A DNA stretch of 64,000 bases from Candidatus Synoicihabitans palmerolidicus (GTDB lineage Bacteria > Verrucomicrobiota > Verrucomicrobiia > Opitutales > Opitutaceae): assembly GCA_020809425.1 (NCBI GenBank), contig JAGGDC010000003.1:248001-312000 (forward strand). Reading direction: 5' to 3'. The translations under genes were made by a program, and so were the position numbers. Below are positions 50,753 through 59,921 of the stretch, piece after piece. Within the stretch, counting starts at the first letter, position 1; each line of letters begins with the position of its first letter. A model generated the notes under the pieces. That model made no database searches. It saw only the letters and a list, made by a program, of their open reading frames with translations, and had not been told where the DNA came from.

Positions 50753-51442
50753 GGGCGGGGCCTTTGCAAGAAAGTCTGTTGCACGACCTCTCCGCGCGCA
50801 ACAACCCGCTGCTCGAGCGACTGCGCCCGCACCTCGCTCCCTTTGAGGAGTCGTTGCGCCGTGCCGTTGACGAACGTGGCCACCCTCGGCCGAATCCGCG
50901 TCGCACTACGCAAAGGGCGGATCGCCAAGAGATCCGTCGCGAGAGTCGTGTGCGGTCCGTGCAGCGTATGCCCCTGTCTAACGGTTGGACCGCCGGGCAA
51001 GTGGCGGAAGCTGACGGCACCTGGCTTACGCGCAGATTCGGCGGCATCGTGAGCGTCAGCCAAGATGACGATGGGGTCCTGTGTTTTCGTCTGGCATCAC
51101 GCTGGGTGCTACTGGAGCTTGCACCCACACCGTTCGCGCGCCAAAATAAGTTCCGACGTGCTTATTACATCACCGGTGGACTCCTAGCTTACGACACCAC
51201 CCCGCCCGGCCGATTCGAGTTCCGCCTATTCCCCGAAACTCACTGTCTCGTCGCGTCCATACACGGGTTGCCAGCCTTGCCATGGTGGCTCTATGCTCGC
51301 ACTCAAGCCGTCGTGCACCTCTGGGTCATGCGCGCCTTCGGCCGTCACCTCGGGCGGCAAACGTCCTAATTCGCTCGGGGGATGCCTGGTTCTGAGTGTC
51401 CCCGCTGGCTAGTCAGAAGCGTTAACTTCGAGTCATCCTGAA
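50753..51442 (+). other. Unrecognised plus-strand reading frame, probably a gene remnant
   Basis: A frame open from the IS edge to 51369 carries QESLLHDLSARNNPLLERLR early and, more convincingly, ADGTWLTRRFGGIVSVSQDD, PGRFEFRLFPETHCLVASIH and ALPWWLYARTQAVVHLWVMR at its end. The last part has the look of a beta-rich domain with a C-terminal amphipathic helix. No family recognised. The 5' end abuts IS630 copy 2, so it is likely truncated. Codons 50880-51000 look out of frame. From 51370 to 51442 I see nothing before the IS110 edge. Confidence 0.3.
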
Positions 51443-52445
51443 TTCCGAAGTGGGATGTTACAGAAGCAGCGGTGTTAGCGAACAAGGACAAAGTTAGGAT
51501 TAGCGGCCAATAGATTGAGGGCATGAGCATTTGGCGCATGACCGCGATAAGGGCTATTTTCTTCAGTTGCCCAGCCTCAACGAGGCGCCGATAGAACGCG
51601 CGCATGACAGGGTTACATCGGATGGCAGAGACCGCCGCCATGTAGAGGACCTGGCGCACGGAATGACGCCCGCCGCGCATATGTCGGCAACGATGTCGCC
51701 GCCCGCTGTCGTGGGCGAACGGGGCCACACCGATCAGAGCGGCGAGTTGGCCCGATTCGATCTTTCCGAGTTCAGGCACGTAGGCGAGCAGGGTGGCCGC
51801 GAGCACGGGTCCTGCGCCTTGGAGTTCGCGCAGTCGAGTGGCTTTGGTGCGTAGACTGTCGTCCTCGTGGATGTGCGTTTTAATCAGCGCATCGGTTTGT
51901 TCGAGCTCGGTGGCTAAAAGCGCCCGCAGGATCTCAAGGCGTTCACGCAAAATGCGTCAGGCCAACTCGCACCGGTTGCCTGTGGCGACGAGTTGATCAC
52001 TGATCTGCCGGCGATAGTCGAGCCGCTCACGCAAAGTAGCGGCCGCTTCGTCGAGGGCCCGGTGCAGGCGTGGCTTCATTTGTAACAAAAAGCGGCGCAA
52101 CCGTTGAGCGTCGAGTGGGTCGGTCTTGGCGAGCAAGCCGGCGGCGCGGGCAAAGGCGCGCACACGCCCTGGATTGACCACGCAGACTTGGATCTGGGCC
52201 AAGAGCAATGCGGCGACAATGGCACGCTCATAGCCGCCAGTCGCTTCGCATACGACCCGGGCATTGGGCAGGCTCTGGAGGTGCTTGATCAAGGCTCGGT
52301 GGCCTCGGTGGGTGTTCTCGACGTGGGCACAGCGAGTATCATCGACGGTGTAGTCGAGACGATCTTTGGCGATATCCACACCAACATAGGTGATTTGATT
52401 TTCAGGGGTGATTTGCTCCATCTTGTTATACGAGCTCAGGGCTCT
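51443..52445 (-). mobile_element. IS110-family insertion sequence, copy A
   Basis: The boundary at 51443 (ATTCCGAAGTGGGATGTTAC) is shared exactly with copy B at 63232, after which both sequences run in parallel. Flanks before this point differ. The other edge, just beyond the transposase start, cannot be fixed because copy B leaves the window. IS110 elements lack inverted repeats, in agreement. Confidence 0.75.
51475..52421 (-). pseudogene. IS110 DEDD transposase with nonsense codon
   Basis: ATG 52421 gives MEQITPENQITYVGVDIAKD (first Asp of the DEDD site), ARVVCEATGGYERAIVAALL (Glu) and LAKTDPLDAQRLRRF (Asp pair). A TGA at 51957-51959 interrupts NRCELA-stop-RILRERLEIL; copy B has GGA (Gly) there. 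The C-terminal Transposase_20 region (LQGAGPVLAATLLAYVPELG, GGRHSVRQVLYMAAVSAIRC) follows in frame. One base is missing near 51524 relative to copy B, so the last residues are shifted. Both lesions are specific to this copy. Confidence 0.87.
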
Positions 52446-52872
52446 CTCAGCGGTTCGAGTTCAACCAGGTCGGCAACCCGGGCCCAGGGCTTCTGTTCGA
52501 GGTAAATCTTCGGGTAACAAATCGGCCTCTGGGTTGCCGTGCGGTGCAGGCGGCCTGTCTGCACCGCACCCTGGCGAGCATCATTCAAGGCATTTACCTC
52601 GCATGTGCATTCGCGCCGAATCCAGCCTCCTGCGACGAACTCTATGGTCCATTCTAGGCGGCTGCATTCGGCTCCGTCCTCGCTCGTTCTTAACATCGGT
52701 TCGAACATACAAGGGAACGAAGGGCGCGAAGTGGGAACGAGTTACGGTCCGTCGCAGGCATCGATTCGATCACCTGGCAGGCAGGGCAATTTCAAGAAAG
52801 GTTATTGAAAGCGATTTTGAGGGGCTTGGTTGCGAAGCTAACCGCCTGGTAGGCGTTGGCGCATAGCCTCTT
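52446..52872. other. IS-bounded 430-bp stretch without a recognisable gene
   Basis: The only longer frame is on the minus strand (52436-52708), with ECSRLEWTIEFVAGGWIRRE and PKIYLEQKPWARVADLVELE. It resembles a piece of a real protein but I recognise no family, and it has no start. The remainder to 52872 holds nothing visible. Confidence 0.3.
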
Positions 52873-53355
52873 TTAGACGCATGGCAGCGGCTCTTTGAGT
52901 CTGCCAAGCACGGTGGTCACCAGGGATCTAATCGTTGCGAGCAGCGAGATCGTTGGCCATTTACGGGCGTAGCATCGGTCTTCACCCATGGGGAAGCGTC
53001 TTTGCGGTAGTGAAGAGCGTTCTCGATCTTCCAATGTCCTGTGGCCGGATCGGCTTGGGTGCAATCTTGGCTGGTCACGAAAACGATGCATGGGATTTGT
53101 TTTTTACCTGTCGTGAGGTTCTCGCGCTCTCGGGTGATCCGGCCGGCCTGCGCCGCGAAGAGGTCAGGTCGGTCGGGCTGACGTCGATCGCTGCGATGCG
53201 GCGGCGCTCGGTCCTGCCATGGCTCTTTTCCAGGGTGAAGATCTTCCTGACCTCGCTGGCATCCATCCTTTTGACGATGGCCTTGCGCAGCGCCGGGCGG
53301 TTGCCCTTCACGCTCATCAGATAATCGGCTCCGTTCTCCCGCACGATGCGGTGGG
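52873..53355 (-). pseudogene. ISAs1-family transposase C-terminal remnant
   Basis: From the right edge, IVRENGADYLMSVKGNRPAL is the ISAs1 strand after the second catalytic Asp. Then come EKSHGRTERRRIAAIDVSPT and, after a shift, GRITRERENLTTGKKQIPCI and TGHWKIENALHYRKDA (the ISAs1 Glu/His block), ending in DRCYARKWPTISLLATIRSL at 52873. The 5' two thirds are missing; the sequence stops at the IS630 end at 53356. This is a conventional ISAs1, distinct from the DruA-fused elements. Confidence 0.78.
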
Positions 53356-53400
53356 CTAGTGTGCTGAGAGTTCATTAACTATACTGAATGAAGGAATGCG
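53356..53400. repeat. Solo IS630 end (about 45 bp)
   Basis: The sequence TAGTGTGCTGAGAGTTCATT and the following AACTATACTGAATGAAG match the transposase-distal end of the IS630 copies. After about 45 bp similarity ends, with no transposase beside it. It truncates the ISAs1 remnant and is probably a deletion scar. From 53401 to 53601 only a 38-residue plus-strand tail (AQSVVDSSRNVIELANKGQ) is visible, probably a relic of a gene end. Confidence 0.8.
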
Positions 53401-53601
53401 TCGGGTGCACGGTTGAAACCCACTAACCGACTGGATAACATAACTTTGTTACATGCGTTTTCTGATGAGAACTGCGTTTTCTAGGTAGAATGCGGAATTG
53501 ATCAGCCGAGCGCAATCGGTCGTGGATTCGAGTCGAAATGTGATTGAGCTGGCAAACAAAGGCCAACTTACGGCAGCGGTCGTGGTCGCACTCGCCAACG
53601 C

Positions 53602-56600
53602 CTAGAGAGGAGGAAGCCCGAGTTTTTCACGCAAGTAAGGTGCGGTGGGAGAACGTTTGCGTTTCAGTAGTCCGGCCAAGTCGCCTTGATAAATCATTTT
53701 GCCGCCGTCGGGGCCACCGGTGGGGCCAAGTTCGATGATGTAGTCGGCTTCGGCAATCAGATCTAGATGATGCTCAATTACGACGACGGTGTGGCCTTGT
53801 TCGACAAGGGAATGGAGCAGATGGATCAGTTTCTCGCAGTCGCTGAGGTGAAGACCAATGGTGGGTTCCTCAAGGAGATATAGGTTTTGCGGCGACTGCC
53901 CTCGTTTACGATCGGTGTAGGATGCGAGTCCACGGGAGAGCTCGGCCACGAGTTTGAGGCGTTGGGCCTCGCCACCGGAAAGTGATGGAGAACTCTGGCC
54001 TAGCGTGATGTAACCGAGGCCACAATCCACCATCAGTCGGCAAATCTCTCCGAGCTGGCTGTGGAAAGAGAAGAATTCGGCCGCTTCATCAAAAGTCAGT
54101 TGGAGAACTTGACCGATCGAACGATCGTTCCAAGTGATGTCATCGAGCTCGGGGCCGTAGCGGCTGCCCTGGCAATCGTCGCAGGGAAGGTAGGCGTCCG
54201 GCATGAATGCCATTTCCAATTTGATGCGGCCGCCGCCGGAGCAGGTGTCGCAGCGTCCCCCGGCGGTATTGAAGGAAAAACGACCGGCGCTGTATCCACG
54301 GATCTTGGACTCCGGTAGCGAGGCGAAAAATTGCCGGATCAAATCGAAGATGCCGAGATAGGTGGCGGGAGTGGATCGAGGTGTTTTACCGATGGGAGAC
54401 TGGTCGACCTCGATGACGGTTCTGAACGGGAGCGAGCCGCTTAATTGCCCGAAGGGGGCTTGGTCGGTGGCGTCCTCCATGAGATCAAAGGCGCCCGAAC
54501 GAAGCAGGGCGGCGCCGGTGATGCCCGTGGTCTTGGATCTGATCGCAGCGACGACGGCAGGATGAACGACATCGCGGAACAGGGTCGACTTGCCCGCGCC
54601 GCTCGGCCCGATGGCCATGATGAGGCGGGCGATGGGGAGTTGTAGGTCGAAGCCCTTGAGGTTGCGGAACTTCACATCGCTTAGTTTCAGCCACTCGCTG
54701 GTGCGACCCCGGGCGGGGGACGGAGGCAGGAGGCGATAGGCGCCCTTGAGCGGATGGGTGATGCCTTTGGCGAGAAAGAGCCCAGTCAGGGAGCGACTGT
54801 CACGTTTGATTTCGTCGGGAGTGCCGAAGGCGAGTAATTCACCGCCATGGATGCCGGCCGCGGGGCCCAGATCGACGATGCGATCCGCATGCAGCATGAG
54901 TTCGTCATCGTGTTCCACGACCAGGAGGGAATTGCCTTTGTCGCGGAGGGTTTCGAGCGTGGCGATGAGCCGGTCGTTGTCGCGGGCGTGGAGGCCGATA
55001 CTGGGTTCGTCGAGCACGTAGAGCACCCCGGCGAGGTTGGTACCGAGTTGGGCGGCGAGACGGATGCGTTGGGCTTCACCCCCGGAGAGCGTGGACGTGG
55101 ATCGATCGAGGGAGAGGTAGCCGAGGCCGACGTGATCGAGAAATTTAAGGCGTTCTTCGATTTGGGGAAAGATATCGCGCAGAATCAGGCGGCCTCGTGT
55201 ATCGGTTTTTAAACTACGAAGGTGGATGAGGAGTTCGGAGGCGGTGGCTGCGAGCACGTCGGGCAGGGACATGGGGTCCTTGCGTCCGCGGAAGTGGAGT
55301 TTTACGGCGCGGGAGGTTGGATTGAGACGAGCGCCATGGCACTCGGGGCACGGGGTGGATGCGCTGTCGGCCAGGTTGCCGAGATCGGCCGAAATATCGG
55401 CGATCTCGGGAGGAAGCTCGTCGTCCTTCTTTTTGTTAAGCATCCAGCCGAAAATACGTCCATGGCCACGACAGGCGGGGCACCAACCGCGGGGGGAGTT
55501 GTGCGAGAAGTGTTTCGGGTCGAGCTCGGGGAAGGATTTGCCGGTGGCGAGGTCGGTGCGAGTGGTGGAGAACCAGGAGAGTACTTCACCTGATGGGGCG
55601 ATGAGGAAACATCCGCCCTTGCCAAGGCGGAGGGCCGAGGTGAGAGCGCGTTCAACGTCCGCAGAGGGGAGTCCTTTCAGATCGGCCACGACCACTTCCA
55701 CGTCGTGTTCACGGTATCGGTCGAGTTTGGTGAAGGCTGACACCGGGAACACCTTGCCATCGGCACGCATGAGTTCGTAGCCATGGCGTTCGATCCATTT
55801 GGCGATGGGTTCGTGGTGACCCTTGCGGCCGCGCACAAGAGGCGCGCACAGATAGAGGTGTTTGGCTTGGCGGGCTTTAGGGGAGCCGATTACGCGGGTG
55901 ACGAGTTGCCGAAGTTGGGCGGTGCTGAGCGGTTGGACGGGATGGTCGGAAACCGGGTGATGTTGCACGCCCATGCGGGCGTAGAGCAGGCGCAGGTATT
56001 GCGCGACCTCGGTGATGGTGGCGACGGTGGACTTGCGCGAACCGCGCGTGATGCGTTGCTCGATGGCAACCGTGGGGGGGATTCCTCCCAAGTGGTCAAT
56101 AGCGGGGCGAGGGAGTTGTTCGACGAAGTGACGTGCGTAGGCAGACATGGACTCCATGAAGCGGCGCTGCCCCTCGGCGAACACGATGTCGAACGCGAGG
56201 GTGGATTTGCCGGAACCGGAGACTCCGGTGACCACGATCAATTCGCGGTGAGGGAGGGAGATGGTGAGATTTTTAAGGTTGTTTTCGCGGGCGCCGACGA
56301 TGCTGAGACAGGGCTCGACCAAGCGCGGTTTGGGAGCGGCTTCAGGGGCGGCGAGGATTTCAAAGTAACCACATTGGTTCAAGTCAGCGAGAGCGGTGGC
56401 CAAATAGGGGGAGGTGGCGGTGGTTGGGGGGAGGTGGGCGATGGTTTCGGGGGGAGCGGTGGCGATGATTTGGCCGCCAGCGGCGCCGGCTTCGGGGCCG
56501 ATTTCGAGCAGCCAGTCGGCGGCTTTGAGCACATCAAGGTTGTGTTCGATGACGACGACGCTGTGGCCGCGGTCGACGAGAGTTTGGAGGACAGAGAGAA

Positions 56601-59292
56601 GTTTACCGACATCGTGACGGTGCAGACCGGTGGTGGGCTCATCGAGAAGGATAAGGGTGGGGGCGGAAGCGGCATCGCTCGCGAGGCCGAGGTATTTGAC
56701 CAATTTGAGGCGTTGCGCTTCGCCGCCGGAAAGCTTGTTCAGGGGCTGCCCCAGCGTGAGGTATCCGAGACCAACGGTATCCAGTAATTGGAGACGAGCA
56801 TGGATGGTGGCGTGTTCGGTGAAAAGGGGAAGGGCGTCACTGACGGAGGTCTGGAGGAGTTCCGCGACGGAGCGTTCGTTCCAAGTGATGGCGAGGATCT
56901 CGGGTTTGAAGCGAGCCCCCTCACAGATGGGACAGGGGACGAATACGTCGGAGAGGAATTGCATTTCGACGCGTTCGTAACCGAGTCCCTGGCAATGATC
57001 GCAGCGCCCATCGCCTGCGTTGAAGGAGAAACTGGAAGCCGTGAAGCCGGCCGCAGAAGCGGCGGGTTGCTTTGCAAAGAGCGCTCGGATTGCGTCCCAC
57101 GCTTCGCAATAAAGGGCAGGATTCGATCGAGGGGTGCGTGAAAGTGGGCTTTGGTCGACCATTACGATCTCTCCACAGTCGTCTGCGCCGGTGATGGATC
57201 CGATCGTGGCGGCGTCTTCGGTCTGCTGAAGACGATGGGTCAGAAGGCCTTGATAAATGACGTGGTTCAGGAGGGTGGACTTGCCGGAACCGGAGACTCC
57301 GCTCAGGCAAACGAGTCGTTGGAGTGGCAACGAAACGGACACGTCGCGCAGATTGTGTTTGCTGACGTGGTTGAAGGAAAGACGGGGAGTCTCGTCGGTG
57401 ACAGGGCGTCGGTGGTCGGGCGTAGGGACGGAAGCGCGACCGGACAAGTAGCGTCCGGTGATGCTTTGCTTCGACTTAAGCATCCCGGCCAGTGATCCTT
57501 CGTAAACCACGTGCCCCCCGCGGCTGCCAGGCTCGGGACCGATCTCGACGAGGTGGTCGGCGGCGCTGATCATGGCCTCGTCGTGTTCGACGACGACGAC
57601 AGTATTACCGGCATCGGTGAGGGTGCGAATGATGGCGATGAGCCGGTCGATGTCGCGGGGGTGAAGTCCGACGGACGGTTCATCGAGAACGAAGAGAGTA
57701 TCGACGAGAGAGGTGCCGAGGCAGGAGGTTAAGTTAACCCGTTGGACTTCACCGCCGGAGAGCGTTTTCGATGATCGGTCGAGGGTCAGATAGCCGAGCC
57801 CGACTTGTTCCAAGTAGCGCAGGCGGGTGAGCATGGCTTGGTGGGCGAGCTCCGATTGGCGGTCAGGTCCGAGTGTAGACTGGGGATCCTGAATCTGGGA
57901 TTGTTCGAGTTTAGCTAGAAAATCGGAAACGGGGAGCTGATAGAGACTGGGCAGAGTGTGGCCCTGCCATTGCCAGCACAACGCGTCGGGTTGAAGGCGA
58001 GTACCGTCGCAGTGGGGGCAAGGGTTGTAGGCGCGGAAGCGGGAAAGGAAGACCCTCACGTGCATCTTGTAGGTGTTTTTTTCGAGCCAATCAAAGAACC
58101 CTTTCAATCCGTACCAGGCCTTTGGCCATTCCTTATCACCAGTGCCGTAGCCTGGTTCTCCGTTGATGACGAAGTCGCGCTGTTCTGCGGTGAGTTCGGC
58201 GAACGGAACGTGGGTGGGGATCTTTTTTTTTCGCGAGAATTTGAGCAGATCCTTTTTGGCCTCACCGTAGACTTGTTCCTCCCAGCACTTGATGGCGCCG
58301 TCGTTGATCGACTTGGTGTGATCAGGGATGGCGAGACGGTAATCGATTTCGATGACCCGTCCGAACCCGCGACAATGGGGGCAGGCGCCGAGAGGAGAAT
58401 TGAAGGAGAAAAGCGAAGGAGAAGCGGCGCGGAAGGTGCGTCCGGTGGCGGAAGAGTGGAGTCCTCGGGAATAATGTCCGGCGGCCTCGAAGACTTCACG
58501 ATCAGAGGTTGCGGTAAACAAGTGAAGTTGACCTTGACCGAAGTGGAGGGCGGTTTCGGCGGCTTCTAGAAAACGAGTTTGGGCCGTATCGCGGAGTGTA
58601 ACGCGGTCTTGGGCTACAAAAAGGTGGTCCCTGTCGGCAAGCACGGAGGGATCGGCTTGCAGGGCGTCGATGCGGTAGGCGCGGAGGGAGGCGGCGTCGC
58701 TTGAGGTCGGTACGAGCAAGCGAACGTAGGCTTGGGCGTGCAGGTTTTTTAGTATTTCGGACCAAGTCAGTTTTCCGGGACGGGGAACGCGGAATCCAAC
58801 GACCGTTTGGGCGTTGGGTTGAGCGGAGGTGGCCTTGGTCCAGATGGTGGCGGGAGTGTCGTCTTCGACGGGCAAGCCAGTGGAAGGGTCGTAGCAGATG
58901 GCCACGTGGCTGAACCAGACTTTCGCATAGTCGGTGAGCTCGGTCATGGTCCCTACGGTGGAGCGAGAGGTTTTGACCGTGTTGGACTGTTGGATGGCGA
59001 TGGAGGGCCGGATGTTTTCTATGCTGTCGACGGCAGGTTTGTCGAGCAGGTCGAGGAACTGGCGGGTGTAGGCGCTGAACGTTTCCACGTAGCGGCGCTG
59101 ACCCTCGGCATGAAGGGTATCGAAGACAAGGGAACTTTTGCCTGCTCCGCTGAGACCCGTTACGACCACGTAGCGACCAAGAGGGATGTCCAAGTCAAAG
59201 CCCTTGAGGTTGTTCTGACGAACACCACGCAGGCGGATACAATCGGGGACGGACGGACGGACGGAGGTGATCACCCGTCTCACCAAGCGCAC
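53602..59292 (-). CDS. uvrA: Tandem double-length excinuclease ABC subunit A
   Basis: One uninterrupted frame of 1,896 residues contains two complete UvrA units in tandem and so four ATPase modules. Walker A motifs are GLSGAGKSS (about residue 46), GVSGSGKSTLLNHV, GVSGSGKSTLAFDIV and GPSGAGKSTLF. Signatures are LSGGEVQRVNL, LSGGEAQRLKLVKYLG, LSGGEAQRIRL and LSGGEAQRLKLVAELS. Zinc pairs CPHCRGFGR, CDHCQGLGYE, CPACRGHGR and CDTCSGGGR are present. The last Walker B reads LLEEPTIGLH rather than LDEPT. UvrA finds bulky lesions with UvrB. Double UvrA is known from Chlamydia and some other bacteria. The start is GTG at 59292, or a nearby GTG; no ATG is available. The 5.7 kb frame survives intact among wrecks, which is strong evidence of selection. 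Confidence 0.95.
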   Translation of the reverse strand: MRLVRRVITSVRPSVPDCIRLRGVRQNNLKGFDLDIPLGRYVVVTGLSGAGKSSLVFDTLHAEGQRRYVETFSAYTRQFLDLLDKPAVDSIENIRPSIAIQQSNTVKTSRSTVGTMTELTDYAKVWFSHVAICYDPSTGLPVEDDTPATIWTKATSAQPNAQTVVGFRVPRPGKLTWSEILKNLHAQAYVRLLVPTSSDAASLRAYRIDALQADPSVLADRDHLFVAQDRVTLRDTAQTRFLEAAETALHFGQGQLHLFTATSDREVFEAAGHYSRGLHSSATGRTFRAASPSLFSFNSPLGACPHCRGFGRVIEIDYRLAIPDHTKSINDGAIKCWEEQVYGEAKKDLLKFSRKKKIPTHVPFAELTAEQRDFVINGEPGYGTGDKEWPKAWYGLKGFFDWLEKNTYKMHVRVFLSRFRAYNPCPHCDGTRLQPDALCWQWQGHTLPSLYQLPVSDFLAKLEQSQIQDPQSTLGPDRQSELAHQAMLTRLRYLEQVGLGYLTLDRSSKTLSGGEVQRVNLTSCLGTSLVDTLFVLDEPSVGLHPRDIDRLIAIIRTLTDAGNTVVVVEHDEAMISAADHLVEIGPEPGSRGGHVVYEGSLAGMLKSKQSITGRYLSGRASVPTPDHRRPVTDETPRLSFNHVSKHNLRDVSVSLPLQRLVCLSGVSGSGKSTLLNHVIYQGLLTHRLQQTEDAATIGSITGADDCGEIVMVDQSPLSRTPRSNPALYCEAWDAIRALFAKQPAASAAGFTASSFSFNAGDGRCDHCQGLGYERVEMQFLSDVFVPCPICEGARFKPEILAITWNERSVAELLQTSVSDALPLFTEHATIHARLQLLDTVGLGYLTLGQPLNKLSGGEAQRLKLVKYLGLASDAASAPTLILLDEPTTGLHRHDVGKLLSVLQTLVDRGHSVVVIEHNLDVLKAADWLLEIGPEAGAAGGQIIATAPPETIAHLPPTTATSPYLATALADLNQCGYFEILAAPEAAPKPRLVEPCLSIVGARENNLKNLTISLPHRELIVVTGVSGSGKSTLAFDIVFAEGQRRFMESMSAYARHFVEQLPRPAIDHLGGIPPTVAIEQRITRGSRKSTVATITEVAQYLRLLYARMGVQHHPVSDHPVQPLSTAQLRQLVTRVIGSPKARQAKHLYLCAPLVRGRKGHHEPIAKWIERHGYELMRADGKVFPVSAFTKLDRYREHDVEVVVADLKGLPSADVERALTSALRLGKGGCFLIAPSGEVLSWFSTTRTDLATGKSFPELDPKHFSHNSPRGWCPACRGHGRIFGWMLNKKKDDELPPEIADISADLGNLADSASTPCPECHGARLNPTSRAVKLHFRGRKDPMSLPDVLAATASELLIHLRSLKTDTRGRLILRDIFPQIEERLKFLDHVGLGYLSLDRSTSTLSGGEAQRIRLAAQLGTNLAGVLYVLDEPSIGLHARDNDRLIATLETLRDKGNSLLVVEHDDELMLHADRIVDLGPAAGIHGGELLAFGTPDEIKRDSRSLTGLFLAKGITHPLKGAYRLLPPSPARGRTSEWLKLSDVKFRNLKGFDLQLPIARLIMAIGPSGAGKSTLFRDVVHPAVVAAIRSKTTGITGAALLRSGAFDLMEDATDQAPFGQLSGSLPFRTVIEVDQSPIGKTPRSTPATYLGIFDLIRQFFASLPESKIRGYSAGRFSFNTAGGRCDTCSGGGRIKLEMAFMPDAYLPCDDCQGSRYGPELDDITWNDRSIGQVLQLTFDEAAEFFSFHSQLGEICRLMVDCGLGYITLGQSSPSLSGGEAQRLKLVAELSRGLASYTDRKRGQSPQNLYLLEEPTIGLHLSDCEKLIHLLHSLVEQGHTVVVIEHHLDLIAEADYIIELGPTGGPDGGKMIYQGDLAGLLKRKRSPTAPYLREKLGLPPL

Positions 59293-59334
59293 TTCGGCGA
59301 ATCGAGCAAGCTCGAGAAGGACGTTACGGAAGAA

Positions 59335-59921
59335 TTAACCCGAGACGCAGAGGGCGAGAGTGGAGTGGGCGGCACGTAGGGCGCGGCCGATGTCGATGGG
59401 GGGCTCGCGGTCGGTGACGACGACGTGATTTTCGGCAAAGGCGGTCGTGAGAATGGGGGCTTTGCGGCCGAATTTGGAGTTGTCGACCGCCCAAATCACT
59501 TGATCGGCTGCGGCGGCCATACGGCGCTGAGCAAGCCGGCCACCGGCAGGGAATTGGTGATGACTTGGAGGCGTTTGCCGCTGAGGAGGCGGGCAACAGC
59601 GTAGCGAGAGGTGCCCCCGTCGATGATGACCGTCATGCCGGGAGTAACGCGCTCGGCGATAAAGCGTGCCATGACGAATTTTTCGTCCGCGTTGCGTTGA
59701 TCGCGGGCAATGAAGTCGTATTCGCGGGTAATCTCGTCGGCTTCGACAACCGAAGCTCCACCATGATGGCGTCGTGCGACGCCGCGGGATTCCAGTTCAT
59801 CCAAGGCTCGGCGCACGGTCGACACGGATATACTGAACCGAGACGAGAGCGTGTGCAGGTCGGCGTAGCGGTGGTCGCGCAGGTATTGTTCTATCAAGTC
59901 GACGCGGTGGCGGTTGGTCAT
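59335..59921 (-). pseudogene. DeoR/GlpR-type regulator with internal deletion
   Basis: ATG 59921 starts MTNRHRVDLIEQYLRDHRYA. The DNA-binding helix SISVSTVRRALDELESRGVA and the wing RRHHGGASV are typical of DeoR. The sensor begins with RDQRNADEKFVMARFIAERV and IIDGGTSRYAVARLLSGKRL. After NSLPVAGLLS the frame shifts (near 59520) and jumps to AADQVIWAVDNSKFGRKAPI and the end at 59335. Intact relatives have about 90 more residues there (TGGxL, ...FLGTDG... region), so a deletion is combined with a frameshift. Upstream, the open frame is continuous with the glycosyltransferase, with no stop between them. It can no longer sense its sugar-phosphate ligand. Confidence 0.78.

Noticed and set aside
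54746..57732. Long plus-strand reading frames opposite uvrA
   Set aside because: They mirror the very GC-rich uvrA codons, are Gly/Arg-rich and lack motifs; they are shadows.
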